From positions 1 through 10,055 of the forward strand of contig JASIGS010000261.1 of the NCBI GenBank assembly GCA_030052355.1: a DNA stretch of 10,055 bases, given 5' to 3'. This document shows, piece after piece, positions 1-6,692 of this stretch. The DNA comes from Streptosporangiaceae bacterium. Its GTDB lineage: Bacteria; Actinomycetota; Actinomycetes; Streptosporangiales; Streptosporangiaceae. The stretch's first letter is position 1; each line of letters starts with the position of its first letter. The position numbers and the translations under genes were made by a program. The notes below the pieces were generated by a model. It made no database searches and was not told the origin of the DNA. It saw only the letters and a list, made by a program, of their open reading frames with translations.

Positions 1-879
1 GACTGTGAGAACGGCATCCCGTTCTTCACGCCGTGGGTGCTGCCGCGGCGCGTTCCCGTCCTGTGCGTGCTGCACCACGTGCACGACGCTCAGTTCGGCG
101 TGCACTTCCCGGCGCCGGTCGCGGCGGTCGGGCGGCTGCTCGAAGGGCCGGTGGCCGGGGCGACCTACCGCCGTCACCAGTGCGTGGCCGTCTCCGAGTC
201 GACCAGGCGCGCCATGGCCGCGCGGCTGCACTGGGCGGCACCGGTGCACATCGTTCCCAACGGCCTTGGCCGCGACGCGTTCGGCACGCCGGCCGCTCGC
301 GAGGACGGCGAGCGCAGGATCAGCTGGGTGGGCCGCATGGTGGCGCACAAGCGAGCCGAACTCGTGCTCGACGTGGCCGAGCGGCTTCGCGGCACCGGGA
401 TCGGCATCGACGTGATCGGTCGCGGCCCGGCCAGCGCAGCACTGGCCAGGCAGGTCGGCGATCGCGGGCTGGCCGGGGTCGTGCGGTTGCACGGTCACCT
501 CACCGACGAGGACAAGCGAGCCGTGGTGGCAGCGTCCGTGCTGCACCTGAACACCTCGCAAGGTGAGGGCTGGGGCCTGAGCGTGCTGGAGGCGGCGGCC
601 CTCGGCGTGCCGACGGTAGCCTTCGACGTGGACGGCCTGCGCGACTCGGTGCGCGACGGCGAGACCGGCTGGCTCGTCCGGCCGGGCGAGCGCGTCGAGG
701 ACGTGACGGAGCGTGCGATGAAAGAGCTGGCCGACCCGGCGCGCCGTGCCGAGATGTCGGCCGCCTGCCGGGCCTGGGCCGGGCAGTTCGACTGGGATCG
801 CAGCGCCAGCGAGTTCGCCGACCTCATCGGCGCTGCCCTGGCACGGTCCGCGGGCCCGACGGACTCGTCACCGGCATGA
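1..879 (+). CDS. GT4-family glycosyltransferase, 5' partial
   Basis: Retaining GT-B glycosyltransferase of family GT4, expected to move a sugar from a nucleotide-sugar donor to an envelope glycan or lipid acceptor on the cytosolic side. The frame is open from base 1, so the N-terminal end, including the first glycine-rich loop, lies upstream; the GTG at 37 is only an internal codon, because the residues before it (DCENGIPFFTPW) fit the family. About 292 residues are present. The acceptor-domain motif HHVHDAQFG is at about 25-33. The linker strand ISWVGRMVAHKR, which begins the donor-binding Rossmann half, is at about 107-118. The EX7E donor-site motif has Glu189 and Glu197 (codons 565-567 and 589-591), followed by ALGVPTVAFDVDGLRDSV. 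The stop TGA overlaps the next gene's ATG (ATGA), so the two are probably cotranscribed and translationally coupled. Family assignment is firm; donor and acceptor are unknown. Confidence 0.93.
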   Translation, partial: DCENGIPFFTPWVLPRRVPVLCVLHHVHDAQFGVHFPAPVAAVGRLLEGPVAGATYRRHQCVAVSESTRRAMAARLHWAAPVHIVPNGLGRDAFGTPAAREDGERRISWVGRMVAHKRAELVLDVAERLRGTGIGIDVIGRGPASAALARQVGDRGLAGVVRLHGHLTDEDKRAVVAASVLHLNTSQGEGWGLSVLEAAALGVPTVAFDVDGLRDSVRDGETGWLVRPGERVEDVTERAMKELADPARRAEMSAACRAWAGQFDWDRSASEFADLIGAALARSAGPTDSSPA

Positions 880-3800
880 CCACCGGCACCAGCACGCTAG
901 CGGGCGCTAGCCCGCCGGCGGCCGGCGGCGCGCGCACGCCAGACGGCGCACGGCCGCCCGGCGGCGGCATCGACCAGCGGCTCAGGCGGACGCTCTGGCT
1001 GGTGGCCTGCTGCCTGATGTTCGCCGTGATGTGCTTCGCCACCCGGCCCGGCAGCATCATCGCCGACACCAAGATCGACATGGCGGTGGATCCGCTGTCG
1101 TTCCTGCGGCGCGCCCTGCAGTTGTGGGACCCGGCACAGTTCGGCCAGCTGCAGAACCAGGCGGTCGGCTACCTGTTCCCGATGGGCCCGTTCTACGTAC
1201 TCGGCAAGCTGATGGCCCTGCCGTCCTGGGTCGTCCAGCGGCTCTGGCTGACCGCGGTGTTCTGCGCCGCGTTCCTCGGCACTGTCCGGCTGGCGTCCCG
1301 GCTGGACATCGGCTCGCCGACCACTCAGGTCGTGGCCGGCCTGGTCTATGCCCTGTCTCCGCGCGCGCTGACGCTGATGGGAGTGAACTCGGGCGAGTAC
1401 CTGCCCGAGGCCATGCTGCCCTGGGTAGTGATACCGCTGGTGGCGCTGCTGCGCGAGGGCGGCACGATGACCCGCCGCCAGAAGCTGCGGGCGGCGGCCC
1501 AGTCGGGCGTGGCCGTCGCTGCGTGCAGCGGGATGAACGCGGCTTCGGTCATCGCGGTGCTCGCCTTCGCCACCATCTACGTGCTGAGCGGGGAGCGGTC
1601 GTGGCAGCGCTGGAAGGTGCTCGCCTGGTGGGCGCCCGCGGTCGCGCTGGCGACCTGGTCGTGGACGGTGCCGCTGCTGCTGCTCGACAAGTACGGCGTC
1701 TCGATCCTGCCTTACTCAGAGAGCGCGCAGGTCACGACGGCGGTCACGAGCCTTGCCAACATCTTTCGCGGGACCGAGGACTGGACGACCTACCTGGTGG
1801 TCAACGGGATGCCCTGGTGGCCCGTTGGCTTCCACATCTCGACCGGCGTGCTGTCCACCGCGCTCACCGGGCTGATCGCCGCGCTCGGCCTGGGCGGAGT
1901 GGTCACCCAGCGAATGCCGGAGCGGCGGTTCCTGCTCTGGGTGCTGCTCGCCGGGATCTTCATCATCTCCAGCGGCTATGTCAGCAGCCTGGGGAATCCG
2001 CTGTCACCGTCCCTGATCCACCTCATCAACGGGCCGCTGGCACCGCTGCGGAACCTGCGGAAGTTCGACCCGATGATCCGGCTGCCGATTGCCTTCGGCA
2101 TCGCCCAGCTGCTCGCGCGGGCCAGGCTGCCCAGGCGGCTGCCGTGGGCGCGGACCGCGCTGAGCGTGCTGACCGCGGTCGGGCTGGCCGGCCTGGCGCT
2201 GCCCGCGGCGGTCAGCGGGCTGTCTCAGGCGGGCGCCTTCCCGAGCATCCCGTCCTACTGGGTCGCCGCCACGAACTGGCTGAACACGCACGCGGACAAC
2301 CAGGCGGTCCTGGCCGTGCCCGGGGCCCGCTTCGGCGAGTACGTGTGGGGACGGCCCATGGACGACGTGCTCGAGGCGATGTTCGACGGCGACTGGGCGA
2401 GCACGCAGCTAGCCACCGTCGGCTCGGTCGGCAACACCCGGGTGCTCGACGCCATCGAGCAGCAGGTAGAGGCCGGCGAGGGATCGGCCGGGCTCACCGA
2501 GCTGATGGCCAGCATGGGCATCAAGTACGTGATCGTCAGGAACGACCTGATCCGCAGCGACCTGTACGGCGCGTGGCCTGCCCGGGTGAACGACGCGATG
2601 TTCTCATCGCCAGGGCTGGTGAAGGTGGCCCAGTTCGGCACGTTCCCGGTTGGCAGCTCGACGCCAAACGACGCGATCAGCAGCTTCGACACGCCGTACC
2701 CGCCGGTGGAGATCTTCCGCGTCGACGGCGCCCAGCCGGTCGCGTCCGTTGTCCCGGCGGCCAGCACCGTGCGCGTCTATGGCGGCCCTGAGTCGCTGCT
2801 GACGCTCGCCAACCAGGGGCTGCTCAACGGCGAGCCCGTGCTGCTCAACTCCGACTCGCGCAGCCTGCCGGTCAGCCGGTACCTGATCACCGACTCGCTA
2901 CGGCGCAGAGTACGCAACCTCGGCGAGATCCGGGTCGACTACTCGCCGACGCTGACGGCGACGCAGCCCGCCCAGACGTTCGAGGCGGCCGACGACTACA
3001 CCGAGCCGTCCTGGACGCCCTACGAGACGGTGGCCGCCTACCACGGGATCGCGAACGTCACGGCTTCCTCCACCGCGGCGGGCATTCAGGCGCTGCCGAG
3101 CCAGAGCGCCACCGGGTACCTGCCGTTCGCCGCGGTGGACGGCAACCTGAACACGATGTGGATGTCGGGTGCCCTCACCGGGCCCGTGCACCAGTGGCTG
3201 CAGGTCGACTTCGACGACGCCATCGACCCTGGCACCATCCGCGTCGCCTTCGCCGACGGCATCGCCGTCGGCCCGCCGGTGACGAAGGTGCAGGTCAGTA
3301 CCGCCGCGGGGAGCCTGACCGAGAACGTGCGCCAGACCGGGAACTACCAGACCCTCGTGGTGCCGTCGGGGCAGACCCGGTGGCTGCGGATCACCATCGA
3401 GGGCGTCGTAGCCGAGCCTTACTCGCTGGACGGCGCCCAGGTGGGCATCTCCGAGATCTCGATACCCGGGGTGAGCGCGAGCCGCTCCATCGACGCGCCC
3501 GACGTGCACGTTCCTTCGAATGACGTTCCGTCGGTGCTGCTGTCGAAGGCGGAGCCGCAGCCGACCGGGTGCATGCTGACCAGTTTGCGGTGGGTGTGCT
3601 CGCCCTCGCTGATCAAGCCGACCGAGGAGCAGTACGGCTTCGATCACGAGTTCACGTCCGCCACCGCGCACCCGGCCACCCTTTCCGGCCAGGCGGTGAT
3701 GACGAACAGCAGCCTGATCGCGCACTACGTGTTCTCGGGTGCTGGGCAGCCGCAGGTGACGGCGTCCTCGACCTACACCAGCGACCCACAGGACATGGCG

Positions 3801-5246
3801 GCGTCCGCCTTCGACGGGAACCTGGCCACCTCGTGGGTCTCTGGCGGCTACGACACCCACCCGGTGCTGAAGATCGCGTGGGACGGCGTCAAGACGATCA
3901 GCCACGTCAAGCTCACCAGGCCGCCGGGAGCCGCAGCACCGCTGCAGGTCCTGGTCACCGGCTCCGGCGGCCAGGTTCGCGGCGGCGTGATCGGCGCTTC
4001 CGGGCAGCTCTCCTTCCAGCCGGCACTCAAGACCGACGAGCTCACCTTCGCGTTCAGCCCGTCGCAGCTGCCGGTGCAGATCTCCGAAGTCTCCATCCCC
4101 GGTGTGCGGCCGCTGGCCTCGTCCGCCTCCGCCAGCATCAGCCTGCCGTGCGGCTTCGGCCCGACGATCAGGGTCGACGGGAAGCTCGTGCCGACGAAGG
4201 CGAGCGGCACCGTCGGTGACTTGCTGGACGAGCGGCCGCTCAGCTTCTCCGCCTGCTCGGCGGTCAGCATCCAGGCAGGCCAGAACTCGGTCGTGGAGCC
4301 CGCGGCCGATCCGAGCGGGTTCGACGTGCAGAGCGCGCTGGTGGATGCCCCCGGGTCGGCGGCGCTGACGGCCGCCGCCCCGGTGCGCGCCGCGCCGGTC
4401 ACGACGCTGCGGTGGACCGACTCAAGCCGGGCCGTCGACGTGGCGGCCACGCAGACGTCGTACCTGGTGGTCGACCAGAACTACAACGCTGGCTGGCGGG
4501 CGACCATCGGCGGGCGCGTGCTGCAGCCGGTCCGGCTCGACGGGTGGAAGCAGGCCTGGCTGCTGCCAGCCGGTACGCGCGGCACGGTGACCATGACCTA
4601 CGCCCCCGACACCACCTACCGGGTGGCCGTGTACGGCGGACTCGGGACGCTGGCGCTTGTCATCCTGCTGGCCTTCGTGCCGCTCGGCCGGCGGCGCAGG
4701 AAGGCAGGCCTGCCGCGCCGCGAGCCACCAGCCCCGGCCCGCGGGCCGGCGCTGGCTCGCAGGCCCCTGGCTCGCGTGGTCGCCGTGCTCGCGACCGGCC
4801 TTCGGTGGCTGACCGGTCTTGCCGTGGCCGGTTTCGTTGGCCTGTGGACCGGAGGGCTGCCCGGGTTGCTGATCGTGCCTGCCGGCGCGTTCCTATTCAT
4901 AGTGGTGAGACGGATGACGGCCGTGCGCGTCCTCAGGGCCCTGTCAGGCCCGTGGCTCGTCGCCGCCCTCATGCTCGCCGTGGCTGTCGCCGAGGCCGCC
5001 GGTGACGAGATGGAATACCTCGGCCACAGCGGTCACCTGGTGACCGCGCTGGTGAACACAGGTCCCCAGCTAGCGTGCCTGGTGATCGTGGCCATGCTGC
5101 TGGCCGAGCTCAGGCGGCCCGGCCAGCTACGGCGCTCCGGGCAGCCGGCCGCGGCGGCTGTGGCGCCGCCGGACCAGGCTCAGCCGGTGCGCGGGGAGCT
5201 CGATCAGGTGGTAGCTGAAGAACGCGGCGAGCAGGGTCAGCGCTAG
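876..5246 (+). CDS. aftD: AftD-like alpha-(1->3)-arabinofuranosyltransferase with two discoidin-like domains
   Basis: Large GT-C membrane glycosyltransferase resembling mycobacterial AftD (about 1400 aa; this one is 1456). Known AftD enzymes use decaprenyl-phosphoryl-arabinofuranose to branch arabinan of arabinogalactan/lipoarabinomannan outside the membrane. After a Pro/Ala/Gly-rich N-terminus, TM1 (about 38-56) leads into the first external loop with the acidic signature DTKIDMAVDP (Asp64, Asp68, Asp72) and LQLWDP, characteristic of the family; one of these Asp residues is the probable catalytic base. More membrane segments run to about residue 449. The exported part holds PGARFGEYVWGRP (about 484-496) and GIKYVIVRNDL (about 548-558), then two discoidin-like modules at about 725-866 and 947-1080, a GWRATIGGR...LDGWKQAWLLPAG segment (about 1207-1234), and four or five C-terminal TM segments (about 1250-1410). 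The start overlaps the upstream stop and has no clear Shine-Dalgarno, consistent with coupling. The last 39 codons lie antisense to the acyltransferase gene. The family call is strong; the exact acceptor and linkage are inferred. Confidence 0.9.
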   Translation: MTTGTSTLAGASPPAAGGARTPDGARPPGGGIDQRLRRTLWLVACCLMFAVMCFATRPGSIIADTKIDMAVDPLSFLRRALQLWDPAQFGQLQNQAVGYLFPMGPFYVLGKLMALPSWVVQRLWLTAVFCAAFLGTVRLASRLDIGSPTTQVVAGLVYALSPRALTLMGVNSGEYLPEAMLPWVVIPLVALLREGGTMTRRQKLRAAAQSGVAVAACSGMNAASVIAVLAFATIYVLSGERSWQRWKVLAWWAPAVALATWSWTVPLLLLDKYGVSILPYSESAQVTTAVTSLANIFRGTEDWTTYLVVNGMPWWPVGFHISTGVLSTALTGLIAALGLGGVVTQRMPERRFLLWVLLAGIFIISSGYVSSLGNPLSPSLIHLINGPLAPLRNLRKFDPMIRLPIAFGIAQLLARARLPRRLPWARTALSVLTAVGLAGLALPAAVSGLSQAGAFPSIPSYWVAATNWLNTHADNQAVLAVPGARFGEYVWGRPMDDVLEAMFDGDWASTQLATVGSVGNTRVLDAIEQQVEAGEGSAGLTELMASMGIKYVIVRNDLIRSDLYGAWPARVNDAMFSSPGLVKVAQFGTFPVGSSTPNDAISSFDTPYPPVEIFRVDGAQPVASVVPAASTVRVYGGPESLLTLANQGLLNGEPVLLNSDSRSLPVSRYLITDSLRRRVRNLGEIRVDYSPTLTATQPAQTFEAADDYTEPSWTPYETVAAYHGIANVTASSTAAGIQALPSQSATGYLPFAAVDGNLNTMWMSGALTGPVHQWLQVDFDDAIDPGTIRVAFADGIAVGPPVTKVQVSTAAGSLTENVRQTGNYQTLVVPSGQTRWLRITIEGVVAEPYSLDGAQVGISEISIPGVSASRSIDAPDVHVPSNDVPSVLLSKAEPQPTGCMLTSLRWVCSPSLIKPTEEQYGFDHEFTSATAHPATLSGQAVMTNSSLIAHYVFSGAGQPQVTASSTYTSDPQDMAASAFDGNLATSWVSGGYDTHPVLKIAWDGVKTISHVKLTRPPGAAAPLQVLVTGSGGQVRGGVIGASGQLSFQPALKTDELTFAFSPSQLPVQISEVSIPGVRPLASSASASISLPCGFGPTIRVDGKLVPTKASGTVGDLLDERPLSFSACSAVSIQAGQNSVVEPAADPSGFDVQSALVDAPGSAALTAAAPVRAAPVTTLRWTDSSRAVDVAATQTSYLVVDQNYNAGWRATIGGRVLQPVRLDGWKQAWLLPAGTRGTVTMTYAPDTTYRVAVYGGLGTLALVILLAFVPLGRRRRKAGLPRREPPAPARGPALARRPLARVVAVLATGLRWLTGLAVAGFVGLWTGGLPGLLIVPAGAFLFIVVRRMTAVRVLRALSGPWLVAALMLAVAVAEAAGDEMEYLGHSGHLVTALVNTGPQLACLVIVAMLLAELRRPGQLRRSGQPAAAAVAPPDQAQPVRGELDQVVAEERGEQGQR
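900..915. repeat. 6-bp GC stem with 4-nt loop just inside the aftD coding region
   Basis: GCGGGC (900-905) and GCCCGC (910-915) are perfect complements around the loop GCTA, and further GCC/GGC repeats follow to about 935. It lies 24-39 nt after the aftD start codon, in the low-complexity Pro/Ala/Gly N-terminal stretch. It could fold in the mRNA near the initiation site, but GC-rich coding sequence often gives such stems; any regulatory role is speculation. Confidence 0.35.
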
Positions 5247-6401
5247 TACCACGACGAAGGCGCCGATGACCACGGGCCAGGTGTAGGTGCCACCCTGGAA
5301 CGGGCTCTTGGCGTGGGCGAGGTTGAAGACCGCGAAGATCACGACGTACTGCCAGAGGAAGACGCCGTAGGAGATCTTGCCGAGGTAGCTCATGACCGGG
5401 TTCCCCAGCGCCTGAGTCACCCAGGTCGGGCGCGTCGACTGGAACGCGGCCGGCGCGACGAGTGCCGTGGCGATGATCGTGTACAGCGCGGTCTTGATCT
5501 CTACTTCCCAGAGCGTCGGCACGGCCAGCGATTCAGGACCAGCGAGTGGCGTGCAGGCCACCGCGAACGCCAGCAGCGCGATCAGCCAGCACGCGTCCGC
5601 AGATCCGGCGACGGTGCGGCAGAACCTGGCTACCCTGCCATCCGCGGCCGGCTCGGAGTGTGCCCACTCCGCCACGACGGCGAGGGCCATCCCGGCGGCG
5701 AACCACGTCATCAGGCGCAGCAGCGTCTCGCCGAGCCAGAGCTCGAGCCGCGGGTAGAAGTCCAGCACGGCAAAGCCGTAAGAGGACAGCCCGAAGATCG
5801 CGATCCAGGTCAGCAGCCGTCGTGCGCGCTTGCCCGCGTCCGGATGGCGGCGGCGCGCCCGCCAGGTCAGGGCCGCGGCGAGCACGGGCAGCACGATGTA
5901 GAAGGAAACCTCGACGTCCAGGCTCCACATCTGGGCGAGCCCCGAAGCACCGGTTCCCGTCCACCACGGGTGCTGGTCGTAGTTCTGCACCAGCAGCAGG
6001 TACTGCGCCCATGCGGTCACCGAGCGGGCGTGCTGCGCGTTCAGCGTCAGCATGGCGACCGCGACGACCACCCAGTAGGCCGGCAGGATGCGCAGCGCCC
6101 GGCGCCAGAAGTAACTGCCGACGGCGGGCGCGGGATCATCCCGGAGGGCTGCCCTCGCCCAGGGGCGGTAGAGCAGCAGCCCGGACAGGACGAAGAAGAT
6201 CGGGACTCCGACGTCCCCGCGGCTGATGACCCAGGAGAGCGGGCTGCCGGTGAACTCGACCCCGGTCTGGCCCCCGATGTGGGTGACCAGCACGGCCAGC
6301 GCCGCGATCACCCGGAGCCCGTCGAGCGCAGGGTTGTGGCCGGAGGTGACAGGCAGGTCGGCGCCGGCCGGCTCCGTGGTCGGTGAAGCGGCCGCCGGCA
6401 C
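5127..6401 (-). CDS. Acyltransferase_3 family membrane O-acyltransferase
   Basis: Multi-pass integral membrane acyltransferase (Acyltransferase_3, the OafA/OafB-like superfamily), about 424 residues, normal for the family. These proteins transfer acetyl, succinyl or other acyl groups to sugars of lipids, polysaccharides or antibiotics. Visible motifs are LDGLR leading to the R-X10-H active-site motif (Arg30, His41), GVPIFFVLSGLLLYRPW (65-81), the arginine-rich RRALRILPAYW (100-110), and WSLDVEVSFY (159-168), which matches the family SLxxExxFY signature. About ten hydrophobic segments follow, ending in AFFSYHLIELPAHRL near the C-terminus. The start is taken as GTG at 6401-6399 because it sits about 26 residues before LDGLR and no ATG, GTG or TTG occurs in frame through the intergenic region; there is no good Shine-Dalgarno. 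The long in-frame opening upstream runs antisense through the DUF3068 gene and is not coding. Its 3' end overlaps aftD by 120 nt. Acylation of the arabinan or a glycolipid is inferred from location only. Confidence 0.9.
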   Translation of the reverse strand: MPAAASPTTEPAGADLPVTSGHNPALDGLRVIAALAVLVTHIGGQTGVEFTGSPLSWVISRGDVGVPIFFVLSGLLLYRPWARAALRDDPAPAVGSYFWRRALRILPAYWVVVAVAMLTLNAQHARSVTAWAQYLLLVQNYDQHPWWTGTGASGLAQMWSLDVEVSFYIVLPVLAAALTWRARRRHPDAGKRARRLLTWIAIFGLSSYGFAVLDFYPRLELWLGETLLRLMTWFAAGMALAVVAEWAHSEPAADGRVARFCRTVAGSADACWLIALLAFAVACTPLAGPESLAVPTLWEVEIKTALYTIIATALVAPAAFQSTRPTWVTQALGNPVMSYLGKISYGVFLWQYVVIFAVFNLAHAKSPFQGGTYTWPVVIGAFVVVLALTLLAAFFSYHLIELPAHRLSLVRRRHSRRGRLPGAP

Positions 6402-6415
6402 GACAGTTCGGTTAG

Positions 6416-6475
6416 TTATGATCTTGTGCCCCGATTGCCTGCCGTATCTATCACGTCCGGATATGCTACTAGCAA
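6416..6475 (-). CDS. Possible 19-residue leader ORF upstream of the acyltransferase
   Basis: On the minus strand a full AGGAGGT Shine-Dalgarno (6488-6482) stands 6 nt before a TTG start at 6475. This opens MLVAYPDVIDTAGNRGTRS, which stops at TAA (6418-6416), 14 nt before the GTG of the acyltransferase. The main gene lacks a clear ribosome binding site, so it might be reached by termination and reinitiation or be controlled by this ORF. The reading frame is directly visible. That it is transcribed and translated is inference; if the promoter lies inside this AT-richer stretch, the AGGAGGT would be coincidental. The peptide has no run of one amino acid that would suggest classical attenuation. 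Confidence 0.3.
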   Translation of the reverse strand: MLVAYPDVIDTAGNRGTRS

Positions 6476-6493
6476 GCGGGTACCTCCTGATCG

Positions 6494-6519
6494 CAGCGAG
6501 CGGTGGCCGACCGCTGCTG
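6494..6519. repeat. Bulged hairpin in the acyltransferase upstream region
   Basis: CAGC (6494-6497) plus AGCGGT (6499-6504) pair with ACCGCT (6510-6515) plus GCTG (6516-6519), giving a 10-bp stem with one bulged G (6498) and a 5-nt loop GGCCG. On the minus strand it lies just upstream of the AGGAGGT of the possible leader ORF. It is not followed by a T-run, so it is not a standard intrinsic terminator. It may be an mRNA leader structure or a protein site, or simply GC-rich chance. Confidence 0.35.
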
Positions 6520-6568
6520 GAGCCCGGGCAGGTCTGCGCAGACGCGCCGGGAGACGCAGCCACAGCCT

Positions 6569-6588
6569 GGCGGAACTGTAGTTGCGCC
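6569..6588. promoter_or_regulatory. 20-bp near-perfect dyad, candidate operator between divergent genes
   Basis: GGCGgAACTGTAGTTgCGCC has two-fold symmetry around 6578/6579, broken only by one G-G pair (6573/6584) and the central GT. Both arms fit a dimeric helix-turn-helix regulator site. It sits between the divergent acyltransferase and DUF3068 genes, 62 bp upstream of the TATGAT box for the latter. The symmetry is directly seen; regulator and function are unknown. Confidence 0.4.
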
Positions 6589-6649
6589 GAACGGTGAGTC
6601 GTTACACGGATGTGCCCTGAACGCGGCATACGGCGCACTAATGCCAAGC

Positions 6650-6655
6650 TATGAT
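6650..6655 (+). promoter_or_regulatory. -10 box TATGAT for the DUF3068 gene
   Basis: TATGAT differs from the sigma-70/HrdB consensus TATAAT at one base and would place transcription start near 6662, giving a leader of about 30 nt with the ribosome site GGAGG at 6684-6688. No convincing TTGACA-like -35 box is found 16-19 bp upstream, which may mean activator dependence or a weak promoter. The box includes the upstream in-frame ATG at 6651, so that codon cannot be the translation start if this promoter is used. Confidence 0.5.
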
Positions 6656-6692
6656 GCACCGGGTCGAATTGGAGCATTTCCCTGGAGGATGG

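Noticed and set aside
1031..2791. Long 586-residue reading frame inside aftD in another forward frame
   Set aside because: Arg/Gly/Ala/His-rich composition typical of out-of-frame high-GC sequence; the AftD frame has the conserved motifs.
2898..3905. 335-residue antisense frame within aftD
   Set aside because: Low-complexity Arg/Gly/Val composition, no recognisable domain, fully antisense to the discoidin region.
5313..6386. 357-residue forward frame antisense to the acyltransferase
   Set aside because: Composition typical of a shadow frame; the minus strand carries clear acyltransferase_3 motifs.
6417..6422. Second TATGAT box on the plus strand
   Set aside because: No -35 partner, and it would leave a leader of about 265 nt before the DUF3068 gene; the 6650 box fits better.
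6465..6472. TACTAGC heptamer shared between the two divergent intergenic regions (also at 9612-9619)
   Set aside because: Only 7 bp, two copies and no consistent position relative to the promoters; could be chance.
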